A stretch of 18,299 bases of DNA from Terana coerulea. Lineage: Eukaryota; Basidiomycota; Agaricomycetes; Polyporales; Phanerochaetaceae. Each line of letters begins with the position of its first letter. The first letter of the stretch is position 1. The DNA lies in NCBI GenBank assembly GCA_024811115.1, contig JAKOGH010000849.1, positions 1 through 18,299 of the forward strand. Direction: 5' to 3'. This document shows positions 1 to 11,592 of this stretch, piece after piece. Made by a program: the position numbers and the translations under genes. The notes beneath the pieces are model-generated. The model had not been told where the DNA came from. It saw only the letters and a list, made by a program, of their open reading frames with translations, and made no database searches.

Positions 1-2235
<2,235 letters not shown>

Positions 2236-2361
2236 TAGGTGCCGATGCACAGGTTTATTGTAAGATACGAGGAGAGGATTGCATTGGTCTACGGTATACC
2301 CACTACACAACTAAGTACATGATGGATGTAATATAGGTCTGAATAGTTCATATAAATACGG

Positions 2362-3460
2362 TTAAATCCTACTGTTGGTGTCGGCAGACGGCCCTGCCGT
2401 CCCGCAACTCTGCTCTAGCTCTTCTTCCTCTCTGCGCAGCCTGTTCATGGCGGCTTCCAGCATCTTCCTGCGGCGGTCTGATGGACCATCCTGGCCTGAC
2501 GTACTGGAAGCGCCTCCGAGGACGTAGCCTCCCCGCCCGAGAGGATGTGGGCATCGGCCTCTGTTGGTGTGTATACATCGTCGGATCCCGCAAGGCGGCG
2601 TGTGCCCTCTGCTTCGGCGCGCTCAAACTCGGCGACCTCTCGGTTGAGCTGGGAGTTGAGTTCTTTGAACTGTTCAGAGGACCGTCAGCGGTATCCACCG
2701 ACGAGCCGGCGCACGAGCACGCACGTTATTATCATGGTCCCCCAGACGTTGTGCGTCAGCTCGTGGCAGAGCACCCGCCGGACCTCCTTGTACGTCCGGA
2801 AGCCCGCGTAGTCGTCCGTGCGCAGCCGGAGCTTGATCACCTGCCCCGCGTTCTCGTTCAGGCCGAGCAGCTGCGGGTGCTCGTGCGGCGCGAGCTCGGT
2901 GAGCACGCCGACCGCGAGCTGGTGCGCCTGCATGACGTGCCGGATCGCGGCGTCGGTGGAGAGGCGCGTGAGCACGGCCGTCGCGGCGGCGGGGTTGGGT
3001 AGGTGCGCGAGCGGCGTGATGTGGTGGAAGCGGAACTGCAGCGCGGAGGAAGAGGAGCTTCCTGTGGACCTGAGCTGCACTTGTCGTGATCGGTTGTGCA
3101 GCTGACGCTGTATGGCCCGGATTGCGCACCTTGGCCTGCGGCTTCGCCGCCCTCTCCTTCAATATCCTCTCCTTTGCTCTGATGCTCGTTCTCCACTTGC
3201 CTCATCTCCCCCATCTCGCCCGCCGTCGGACCAATAAGTTGCAGCTTCAAGCCGTTCTTCAAACCGGCTTCCAGTATCGTCTCATCTCCTCGTAGACCAG
3301 CTTTCTTGCCCTTGTACAGTAGTTTCTGGTTATTCTTTGGTACTGATGTAAGTTCTTCGATACGGGCCTGCAAGAGGTCGAAGGTAGTGTCCGGCAGTAG
3401 TGAAAGCGAGTGCAGTTTGCCGCGGTGAGAGACCGTGATGTCCAGTGTGTTAGACTCCAT
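2362..3460 (-). CDS. Ubiquitin-like domain / WLM metalloprotease, Wss1-related, three apparent frameshifts
   Basis: Proteins with a WLM (Wss1p-like metalloprotease) domain are zinc proteases linked to SUMO/ubiquitin signalling and, for Wss1/SPRTN, removal of DNA-protein crosslinks. Exons are 3460-3130, 3074-2725 and 2669-2362 (introns about 55 bp), giving about 329 residues, a usual length for fungal UBL-WLM proteins. Residues about 3-80 form the ubiquitin-like fold (LLYKGKK, then DETILEAGLKNG). The WLM domain follows in exon 2, with the zinc site HELTHN then WGDHDNN across 2725-2760. The C-terminus is a charged helix rich in Arg/Glu ending near SCGT. The reading frame must be corrected by +1 base in the insert at about 3170-3174 and by -1 losses in the G run at 2739-2743 (right inside the catalytic motif) and near 2501-2508. 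With these, all three exons are in phase. It converges on the monooxygenase gene with a 126-bp gap. The exact orthology (Wss1 versus a Wss2-type protein) is not resolved; the UBL-first order suggests the latter. Confidence 0.85.
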
Positions 3461-3848
3461 GAGTTAGAGCGTAGGGTGTCGTGGAGTAGTAGATGTAGAT
3501 AGACAGGGGTTACAGTGTAGTAAGAATACAAAGGGATGTGATGGAGGGGGTCAACGTAAGGGTCTGGAGATGGAGGCTATGAGTGAAGCAGTGATGACTA
3601 ATGCCTCCTAGTATTGCATTACCTCAGCCCGAATGAGTGAGCACAGACTTTGTGGCGCACGGCTTCTCGGGTCTTCTCGCTCTTTCCAACCCACACATTG
3701 TCCACCTGGCTGCTAAATCGCTGCATCGCTTTCATCATTTCCCAGTGCTCTGCAGTCATCCTACTCTACATGTATCGGCCTCCCTAGGCCTCCCTAGGCC
3801 TCTCATAGCCCGACATCCACTGGCACCAATTCATGCAAGGGCAACGTT
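3461..3848. other. Intergenic: promoter side of the WLM gene
   Basis: No gene is visible. The stretch presumably holds the promoter and 5' leader of the WLM protease gene on the minus strand. A short tandem duplication of a 10-bp unit (CCTCCCTAGG) occurs at 3779-3798 with a degenerate third copy to about 3808. The open frames here are short, carry no recognisable domain, and are not supported. Confidence 0.5.
3779..3808. repeat. Short tandem repeat, 10-bp unit, two exact copies plus a partial third
   Basis: CCTCCCTAGG is present twice head to tail at 3779-3788 and 3789-3798, followed by a diverged third unit (CCTCTCATAG). It lies just upstream of the retroposed insertion. This is a plain minisatellite seed with no evident function. 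Confidence 0.8.
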
Positions 3849-3850
3849 AA

Positions 3851-4144
3851 GTAACTGACATTGCCTCGAGTCTCGGGTTTAAACCCGGCTCTGGGCGGGC
3901 GTTTTCTCGAGGGCATCGGGTTTCGGGCCAGAGTGCCGCCGAAGGCCGCCCTTCCTGTCCGTAAGGGAAGAAAAGGCACCTATCCCAGGGGTGCCCCGGC
4001 GAGTCGACACCACGGACACACGGATTCACACTCAACGGACCCAGTAGATACATATCTATTAGCACCGGAGCTCATGCGGTTCGTCCCGCGCTTCGTTAAC
4101 AATACCAGACTTCAAAAAAGAAAAAAAAAAGTAACTGACACTGC
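3851..4144 (+). mobile_element. Retroposed poly-A-tailed insertion (SINE or 5'-truncated LINE) with target duplication
   Basis: A 14-bp direct repeat, GTAACTGACATTGC at 3851-3864 and GTAACTGACACTGC at 4131-4144 (one mismatch), flanks a 266-bp GC-rich body (3865-4130). The body ends in an A-rich tail (about 4114-4130: six A, G, ten A) immediately before the second repeat. This arrangement is the signature of target-primed retroposition. The body begins near a palindrome, CGGGTTTAAACCCG (about 3884-3897). I do not find a convincing pol III A box, and the best B-box-like string (near 4078) is imperfect, so a tRNA-derived SINE is not demonstrated. A frame through the body stays open, which would also fit the 3' end of a LINE. 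One mismatch between the duplications suggests some age, or an error. Confidence 0.7.
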
Positions 4145-4761
4145 GGCCATCAGTGTTAATGTGCCTAGTATGCCTTGCACAAGCCTCGCGACCTTCACGG
4201 CGTCGAACACACCTCCACTCGTGTGTTCGAGGCCGGCCTACTCCTTTTTCTACGCTGCGCATCAGGCTGCCACGACGTGTTTGCCTTTCTGTCCGCCACT
4301 CGCCACTTCACTTGTTTACTATCATAGTAATGAATGAGTTCAATGCTAACGCATGCTTTACCTGCGCACGATCATGATCGGGACCCGAGTGAAAGTGCTG
4401 CGGGGTTACTGACAACATAGCTACTAGGGGCTCACGCATGTTAATGAAGGTGTATTGAAATCTACACATTCATTCAAGCTCCTGGACCATGAACCATGGA
4501 AACTCAATCATGGCCACTACAAGACGACCTACGCGGACAACTCTCGGGGTTTAAGGTATCTATAGTATACTAGGTGCTTTGGACTCTACTATCTGCCTCT
4601 CTACGGTTTTTGTATAAATATGCATTAAATTACAGAACAATAAATGACGACGCAGTACTAGACCCGCTGAACGGTAAGTACGAGATCAAATACAGACAAA
4701 CGCGATACTTACTGTACCTTAGAAACATTAGAAAGTCAAGACTGGGTGTAAAAGGAGCGTG
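4145..4761. other. Intergenic: no gene seen
   Basis: This lies downstream of the minus-strand BED-like gene, so its 3'UTR should fall near 4600-4761. It contains a perfect 10-bp inverted repeat at 4203-4230 and an AT-rich segment near 4610-4640. No open frame here carries a recognisable domain. Confidence 0.5.
4203..4230. repeat. Perfect 10-bp inverted repeat with an 8-bp loop
   Basis: TCGAACACAC (4203-4212) and GTGTGTTCGA (4221-4230) are exact reverse complements around CTCCACTC. It could form a hairpin or be a dyad protein-binding site. It lies in an intergenic region shortly after the retroposed insertion, and nothing ties it to a gene. Confidence 0.75.
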
Positions 4762-5936
4762 TTAAAAGAAAGTGCGCGGGTTCCTGGTGTCCTGGAAGTG
4801 AATATCCTCACTGTCCTCATAGGTTCCCTGGACCTGGTCTGGCATGCCCATCCAAAGATCAAGCTCGTCGAGTGGTTGAGCTCCGCCGAACCGCAGAGTC
4901 ATGCCATCGTTCTCTGGCGCAAACTGTGGCTCGTCGAATTCTACAGGAAACGCTTGCCTGTTGGGTGTGTCATCGACGAGCAGTTCTGACGCGTACGGAG
5001 TCGGGTCCAGTATCGAACCCTCTCCAGCGTTAACGCCCTCCATGTGCCAGGCCGGTTGAGGTTGATAGTCCTTCGAGTATTCGTAGCAGGTTAGTCGTTT
5101 GTTTTGGTGTTAGATAAAGGGCAATAACTTACAACGACTATATCCGACCATAGGTTTCCCGACATGACATTCAGTGAATAACCTGCGTGCAAATCCGGCT
5201 GGTCGGCAGCTTGAGCGTATCCGACGACCGCGGGCGCTGATGGTTCCGACAGCTCGAATGCACGCGGGACGGACGTCATACCATCCTGAGGCATAGCGAT
5301 GGATCCGATAAATGGCTGGGGGAGATGGAGCCAGTCCGGTGCCTGGACCTCGGGAAGGTGCTGCTCTCCGTGATGCGAGGGGCCGTATTCTTGCACTTCG
5401 CGGTATAACGAACGACTCGGATCTGCGGGGTGTCGGCTCGCGCTTCGATGTTCGACCGCTGAGACGCGAGCTGCAGCCACGGCCGGACTTGGGTCCCGAA
5501 CGTGCGCCACACGAGAGTTACGACGCTTCGACAGATTCTGTTCCCGATGACAGGCAGATGCCCGACTCCTCACATCTTCCGGCTGCAGCGTGCAGTCCCG
5601 GAGGTGTACAAGGCAGTTGGATGGGCGATTCGCAATCCACCCCGCTGTAGGCGGAGTAGAAGCCCACACTGGATGAAAGTAGAGTCAGTGCGAGCTACTA
5701 ATCATACTAGTGATGGGCTTACATTGAGCTGAAACCACGTCATCACCAGCAACCAGCGCCAGTTCGGGATGGATCCGCAACCGCTGATGTAGACACTGTT
5801 TACACCAGACCTTCACCTTGTCGTGGGTGTGTCTGGTGCCAGCGAAGGCATTAAGATCCCCGTTTCTGTACCCGGGATGGTCGTAGAAGTACTTCCTGTA
5901 CCACGCACGCCGGAGATCGCGCACAGTGCGAGGCAT
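4762..5936 (-). CDS. BED-like Cys/Trp-motif protein of the agaricomycete type, three exons
   Basis: Exons 5936-5723, 5668-5133 and 5070-4762 join in phase through GT-AG introns of 54 and 62 bp (the first has GTAAGC at the donor and CACTGAC as branch site), giving 352 residues. The N-terminal part (residues about 1-55) has basic and aromatic residues (RRAWYRKYFYDHPGYR) followed by VWCKQCLHQR. After the first intron come GWIANRP and a Cys-Leu-x-His-Leu-Arg-x-Cys block. The paired Cys and His with conserved Trp recall BED-type zinc fingers, known from transposases and chromatin proteins. I recall similar hypothetical proteins in mushroom-forming fungi, from memory only. The middle is Ser/Arg/Pro-rich and probably disordered. 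The last 100 residues are acidic and rich in Asp/Glu/Pro with scattered Leu, Phe and Trp, which could be an activation region. A DNA-binding regulator is a reasonable inference, but no function is established. Confidence 0.75.
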
Positions 5937-8059
5937 AGCTAGAGTAGTGAGACGAGGAACGGTACACTGGAGAATCCACTGGCCTCATCTTGAATATTTA
6001 TCTGCAGACAGAAATGAAGTCAACCGTACTCAACGCGACCATGCGCATCATTTGCTGCTCATCACCATGTGTAGTGCCTACCTCCCCCATGGCCATCTCA
6101 TGCGATGGCTGCAGCGGAGACAGCACGATGCGTCGCGGAACAGTCGACGATTTCTTGCTTGTGCAAGCAGCAGGTGTGTGTGCATGCTATAACTAGGGTC
6201 TCGGCGCTGGATTTTGCAGGCTTTGAGGTTTGTTGATCGGAGAAAGTGAGACCCCAGCTTCGCTTGAAGTGGGCTCGAGGTTACAAGCATCGTGGCGGCC
6301 ACTCTTATGGCGAGTTGTTTTCCCTGTGCAGTCCACCAATATGATGCGACATGGGCGGAGATTGAGTAACATCATTACTGACATCTTGGTTGCAGACCGA
6401 CCGTGTGAGCGGCCTGGCCGTTCAGCGGTTTGATCTTGAAGCTTGAAGCTGAGTGATGTCGTTGCACCTGTCGTTATTGAGATCCCCACTAGCGTAGCTT
6501 GCAACTGACCATGTTTCTGAGCATGAGCGTGTTATTGTTCAAGAGTTACTTTTCTTTGATGGCCGCCCATATATATGACACCTTATGATGGCGCCACGGA
6601 CCGACAGACAACAGCGCAGTGCGCGGTGTAAAACGGCGGCACATAGGTTGACTAAATCCAGCAAGAAGATGGGCTTAGGCATTTCCGCAGCATATGGTGG
6701 AAAGCAACGCCGATCAGGACCGTCATTGCCATAACTTGTTGGTGCAGTCTAAGAGCATGTCAATTTCGAGACGACTCGGGATTCAGCAATGGTCGTTCTG
6801 AGCCATAGGTGTTGACTTGCCTGTTTGAGATCTAGAGAGAAGCGGTGAGGGTTTTGACGTAATGGGAAATTCGCACCATTGAAGCAAGGTCTCACAACGA
6901 AACAATTCTGTCGGGAGAGGCACATAGCACAGTCGTCTTCTTTAACGGTTCCGCTCTGCAACTTCGTCATCGCAGCTTTCCAGCCAGGTATGGGCCGACG
7001 CAGCGCAAGAAAACGAGTCACCCATGGGGAGCAAAGTTCTGGTCAAGGTGCTGGTCTGGAACATGGGTCGTCACCGCAGCTAGAAAGTGCCAACAGCCTG
7101 CATGCCGGCGCCATCGCGGCGGCCACGTGGGCGTGCCGAAAAGCCCTGTTCAGCCCCTGATCGCGGCACCTGGCACTGACAAAGTACACAGCGAACACCG
7201 TGCGGTCGTGTACGGAGCAATGTGCCTTGACAGTACAGGATATTGCACAGCCAAGATAGGCTCCAATCCCTTGCGCTGAAGGCTATTGCATATATGAGGG
7301 ACTTTGGCCTTATGAATGACCCAAGTTTGACGCTTCGAGTCGCTGGAGGCCATAGTGAGTTGGTCCGATTGTTGTATAATCCTAATTTTGAACTATAAAA
7401 GTTTCAGTCCCTCTACCAGTAGTAAGTATTTGGAGGGTATGTGCGTACGGGTCCCACCCTTAGCATAGTTATCACCCTTCCGAGTCAGTTCAACCGAACT
7501 TGAAGGTATTGTTTATCATTCGAGAAACCACTTTACTACTCGTCTAAATATTTGAGAAGGATTAGCAAGCGAAATCCAAAATCTCTAAACCTCATACGCA
7601 CGGAATACTAGGTTTTTTCCCTGCGTGTTGACAGTGTACTCCAAACTGGGAATGCATAATTACAGCTTCGCCACATTTTCAATATTAATCCAAGGCCGCC
7701 AACGTCAGATCAGAGATAAAATCTTTTCAAGATAGTGGACTCACAGCTAATAGATTTTACTGTGATGAGGTGAGGCATTGCGGCGCCTTGTTTTAACCAT
7801 GTTGCCTGATGAAAATGACTATCTGTCATCCTCAAATACCCCGTGCACTGGAGACTAGCAGGCTGAGTAGCGGCTACACTTGCTGTACGTACAACCCAAG
7901 ATGTGCGCGCAATGTACACACTTGGAAATCGGTACGTCAGTGACCACTAATTGGACTTTGGAGATTGAACCCAGTTAATTTTGATGATTAAACGTTGGGA
8001 GTCGGAATCACCTGGCCTTGAGCGGAATCCAAACAAAAGAAAAATCCAAATTCCAACAT
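5937..8059. other. 2.1-kb gene-free stretch
   Basis: Between the BED-like gene's start and the tRNA-Gly gene I find only short open frames (under about 105 codons). None has a recognisable domain or a convincing chain of splice sites. The first few hundred bases should hold the BED-like gene's promoter. The part from about 7360 to 7730 is AT-rich. A small tandem CTTGAAG pair occurs near 6436. No transposase or reverse transcriptase remnant is recognisable by eye. Confidence 0.45.
8040..8044 (-). terminator. RNA polymerase III terminator of tRNA-Gly
   Basis: A run of five T on the minus strand (TTTTT, then CTTTTG) begins about 15 nt after the 3' end of the tRNA gene. Such T runs stop RNA polymerase III. 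Its placement supports a transcribed tRNA gene rather than a random fragment. Confidence 0.75.
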
Positions 8060-8128
8060 GCATTAAGGGGAATCGAACCCCCGGCGGGTCGATGGCAACG
8101 ACCCAGGTTACCACTACCCCATTAATGC
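8060..8128 (-). tRNA. tRNA-Gly (anticodon GCC), T stem one base pair short
   Basis: The minus strand folds as a cloverleaf of 69 nt. A 7-bp acceptor stem GCATTAA/TTAATGC is followed by D stem GGGT/ACCT with loop AGTGGTA. The anticodon stem GGTCG/CGACC carries loop TTGCCAT, with GCC at the anticodon positions, and the T loop is TTCGATT. The internal pol III promoter boxes are present (A box TGGGGTAGTGG, B box GGTTCGATTCC). No CCA is encoded and no intron is seen. The T stem has five G on one side but only four C on the other, so one pair is missing; a lost C in the CCCC run (8067-8070 on the plus strand, written GGGG) would restore a normal 70-nt tRNA. Either this is a sequence error or the copy is damaged. 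Confidence 0.85.
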
Positions 8129-8178
8129 TCTGATTCGTAGAAGGTACCATTATTATGGCCTCAAACTCAAAACGCGAC

Positions 8179-8215
8179 GCTGGGCTCCATCAACGACTCC
8201 TCGATGGAGCCCAGC
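8179..8215. repeat. Perfect 13-bp inverted repeat between tRNA-Gly and POLD4
   Basis: GCTGGGCTCCATC (8179-8191) and GATGGAGCCCAGC (8203-8215) are exact complements around an 11-base loop. It lies 51 bp upstream of the tRNA start and about 100 bp before the POLD4 start codon, so it may be in that gene's promoter or 5' leader. If transcribed it would make a strong hairpin. Confidence 0.8.
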
Positions 8216-8316
8216 TGAACACAACTCACCTCAGCTCCTGCACTCTGAAAGACTGCTTACTGTATCACTTTCTTGTCTCACAGCACAAATCATCGAGTTC
8301 ATATACTACCCACACA

Positions 8317-9497
8317 ATGACTCCCAGAACTGCAAGACCAACGGTTTTGAAACAAGCCTCCTTATCCTTCACCTCCAAACGGCCGACGAATGGGGCTGGC
8401 GGGAAAGAGAAGAACGCCAAGTCGTCCAACACGGCCACTCCCATTGTGACAACGCCTATACACATCTCCCGACAATGTGGAAGAAGTCTCTGAAGTGCAG
8501 GAGACCTCAGAGATAGACGATGTCGAGCAAATACCTGGCCCGTCGCTTGGGGATGCTAGAGTGGAGCAGGTCTCTGACGATTCAGAAGACGACTACCAGC
8601 CTACGTCCAAACGGGCGAAGGCAAAGTCTGCTTCCACGATAAAGGACAAAAGCAAGAAGCAGGCTCAGGAGCCTAATCGACGATGTCGAGGATGGCAAGG
8701 AGGAGCCCAAGGAGCCTCCTAAGAAGAGACGTCGCACCGGTGTCCGGTCTACCGCTACGTCTATCGACGCCAACGCGGAAGACGAAGATGCGGGTGCGAC
8801 GTCGAAGAAGGGCAAAGGCAAGCAGGCGAAGGGCAAGAAGGCCCTAGGCCAAACCGTGTTCCGCTCTCGCGAAGGCCTCGAGAACGCTGATAACAGCACA
8901 AGGGAGGCGGACTGGGCCAGTGCGAGCAAGAAGATCAAGATCACGGCGAAGGGCAGCGGGCTCGATGGGTTAGGCAAGCATGTGAATGTAGAGGAGATGA
9001 GGAGGCATTTCGGCGCTGTCAGGGAGAAGATGGGGAATGTCAAGCCCAGTAAGTACCGAATGTCGCTGTTGGGATGTTCCTGTGCGACTATATGCGCGGA
9101 AACTACTTCCAGTAGCTTCATATATGCTACGTGCTAACTTCCTATATCGCAGTTCACGCCGAGAATCAAACCATGGAGGACCATATCCTTCGAGTCTTTG
9201 ACTTGTAAGTTGTAGGAGCGGCACCGTGCTGAAGGACTTACATGTCCTTACTTATAAATAGGTCATACGAATATGGACCATGCATTGGCGTCCCTCGCTT
9301 GCAACGATGGGAACGAGCAGATGTGCTAGGTCTTTACCCTCCTGCAGTCGTGAGTTCACATGGTGCATTTCGCAAGAACACGCTTACTGATTCGCACCGT
9401 CTCGCACCGTCTTCTTTAGGTGAAGCAACTGCTCACTAACGAAGATGGCTCTGAAAGAACTGAGGTTCAGGACTGCGTTTTCTTCGGCGAGGTGTAG
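8317..9497 (+). CDS. pold4: DNA polymerase delta subunit 4 (POLD4/Cdm1 family), two apparent frameshifts
   Basis: This is the smallest subunit of replicative DNA polymerase delta, which stabilises the holoenzyme and contacts PCNA in the nucleus. Exons 8317-9048, 9153-9204, 9262-9349 and 9420-9497 give about 315 residues after correction. The N-terminus has a PCNA-binding PIP-like motif QASLSF at residues 13-18. A long, charged linker follows with a nuclear-localisation-like PPKKRRR. The last 72 residues are the conserved domain, with YEYGPCIGVPRLQRW and LGLYPP. Human POLD4 is near 107 residues and fission yeast Cdm1 near 160; the extra length here is all in the Lys/Glu/Ser-rich linker. Reading through exon 1 needs removal of one extra base near the C run at 8468-8470 and one near the AA at 8675-8676. 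The corrected exon length then fits the splice phase exactly. The start chosen is the first ATG before the PIP motif. Family identity is firm from the C-terminal domain. Confidence 0.9.
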
Positions 9498-9830
9498 GTC
9501 CATGCAGATTCTCTAAACTCTCCTACAGCGTTTCTATTCGCGGGACTTTCACGGACACTCAGATGTTGTAATCATGTAGCTTGCGAAATTTTGCGCATGT
9601 ATGTATTGTATGGTGTTGTACTTTTTGCTAGTGTGAGCCTGACGAATGTCCCAATCGCCGACCCTCGCATATCGTCGACGAAGTACTGTTGCCGCAGTGC
9701 CAGCATACCGCGATTACATTGGTAAATGATTCCAGAGAGTACAAGAGAAGCTTGTTATGATCTCGGGGACTATCATTATGACCAGCTCCCATTTAGTGCA
9801 ACACCACACGTTCATATCTACCGTGGGCCT
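9498..9830. other. Intergenic between convergent genes
   Basis: This is the 3' side of both POLD4 (+) and the F-box gene (-), so it should hold both 3'UTRs and poly-A sites. I see no gene and no clear repeat; only a short near-palindrome (GCGAAATTTTGCGC) near 9586. Confidence 0.5.
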
Positions 9831-11592
9831 CTAATAGAACAGGTACTCGTGTGCGTGACGGCTCTCCACTATCTTGAAATCGACGTCTTGGCCATTCCGA
9901 ATAACCTGCGCATCGTCCCACTCGTTCACAACCCTCTCCAAGGATGGCAATGCCGTAGCAATCTTGCGCAGTAGAGCCAGGTTATCCGCCTCCTTGGGCT
10001 CTCCTGGCTTCAAAGCCCGCATAGGGTACGGGTCGATCGTCCCAGCAGGGACCTCGATTCTCAGGGTGCTGAGTTTTGGGAAAGCAGAGAGATACGGCAA
10101 ATACGATTCCTGTGTAACGACGTCAGCATGTGGAGGTAATGTACGTTCATATGGTTACTGACAATATCCGTGTTGTCTGCTGGCCATGTCAGAAGCTCCT
10201 CCAACGAGGGAATCGCACGAGCGAGTTCTTCGATGTCTGCGGGCGGCGGTGCGTTGGCGATGCCAAGCGCTTTGAGCGACGCGGACTTGCTTAGTGCAGC
10301 AAAGAGCTCGGGACGCCAAGGAGAAGGGCGTGCGGCGTCCTCATCATCTTCCGCCTCCTCGTCCTCTTCCTCATCCTCCTCGTCCTCGTCGTCCCAACCG
10401 AAGTGCTCCGCAGGAAATGACCTCGCGGTCCAATTCTAGGATGACGAGCCGCTGTACGTTCTTGGCCAGACCGTTCGCAAAAAACCATGCGGCCTGGGAG
10501 GACGAGCACCGCAGAGAGCGCAAGTTGGGTAGCAGCTCTCGGTCGGACGGTAAAGACCCGGCTTGAAGTGGCTTGTTCCACTTCCTCCCGATCATACCTG
10601 ATGAGAGCTCCAGCTCTTCGATCATAGGGTGAGCCGCGAGGAATTCTGCGAGCACGCCTGGTTGGCATGAGAATCCTGAAAGAAGCCGAAGTGTACGGAG
10701 GTGCGACCAGCGAGCGGTGTGCAGGAGAGGTGTCAGTGACAGGAGATCGATACTTGAACCCATGGATAGAGATAGGTTGAGCACCTGGACCACCGTCAGA
10801 GGGAGTAAGGGAATATAAGAACGCTAGAAGTACCTCAAGTTCCGAATTCGCTTTGAGCATCTCGCCCAATGCTTCGATTTTTGGAGCATCAGGCCCGACA
10901 TCGTAAGCGTTCGTTTGCAGATTGAACAGCTTCAATCCTCGCAAGTCCAGGAACTAAGAAGCAATTTCAGCAAAAGCTTGCGGGAAGACGTGGGTCACAT
11001 ACTGACTGCTGTCGCACAATGGGTACGACAGACTTCCACTGGTCATCAAGTGTCGTCTGATAACTACAGTCTTCAATGATGTCGACCTGTGAGACTGACC
11101 CAAGGCGACTCAAAGTGCTCCAAATGTCGTCGTTCCCGCTCAGCACGGGAGAGGGTAGCCTGGACCACCCAAACCTCTGCAACGAGCTCATTCTGCCTAC
11201 TGCGGTGACAAAGGCTCGCTCGGCCGAGAGCGCATCTTCGTAGGACTGCGGCTTCCCGTTGTCGTCCTCTGCGCGCTGAGAGACGAGAGCAGGAGGCACC
11301 TGTGCAGGCGAAAGCACCCAGGAAGGCGCGCGAGGGAGATGAATGAGGTTGACGAACGTCTCGGGCAGCACCTCCAATGCGCGAACCTTCGATGCGCCCA
11401 AGTCGTCCGCACGCGCCAGCGATGCAAAAGAGACAATGATTCTGAGAGTCGGAGGCGAAGGAGCCGGTAGACGAGATGTGAATGGGCTATTGGGGCCATC
11501 GTTTTGGAGGTGAGAGCGACCGCGAGCAAGTCGGCGGGTTGCTCGATGGTAGAAATCACTTCGTCCAATGCGTCGAACGACAAGGAGTTCAT
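9831..11592 (-). CDS. F-box protein with leucine-rich repeats, two apparent frameshifts
   Basis: F-box proteins are substrate adaptors of SCF ubiquitin ligases; agaricomycetes carry large families of them. Exons 11592-11003, 10953-10834, 10784-10163 and 10109-9831 join through introns of 48-53 bp to give about 536 residues. Residues about 3-45 match an F-box: LDALDEVISTI, then DLLAVALTSKTM. The remainder has irregular leucine-rich repeats, for example LRTLRLLSGFSC and IEELELSSGM, which usually form the substrate-recognition surface. A run of about 20 nearly all Asp/Glu residues (plus strand about 10340-10395) interrupts the repeats before LKALGIA. The frame needs one restored base near 11418-11421 and one removed in the AAA at 10415-10417; exon phases agree after that. 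The target is unknown. No duplicate of this gene is present in the window. Confidence 0.85.

Noticed and set aside
3865..4130. tRNA-derived SINE
   Set aside because: No credible A box, and the B-box-like string near 4078 has mismatches; only the retroposition signature is supported.
3861..4337. 158-codon open frame over the retroposed insertion
   Set aside because: It runs through the A-rich tail and the target duplication into unrelated flanking DNA and has no start context or domain I can name; not a host gene.
5937..8059. Hidden gene or retroelement in the 2.1-kb gap
   Set aside because: Several 60-100-codon frames exist on both strands but none has a domain, matching splice sites or codon pattern I could defend.
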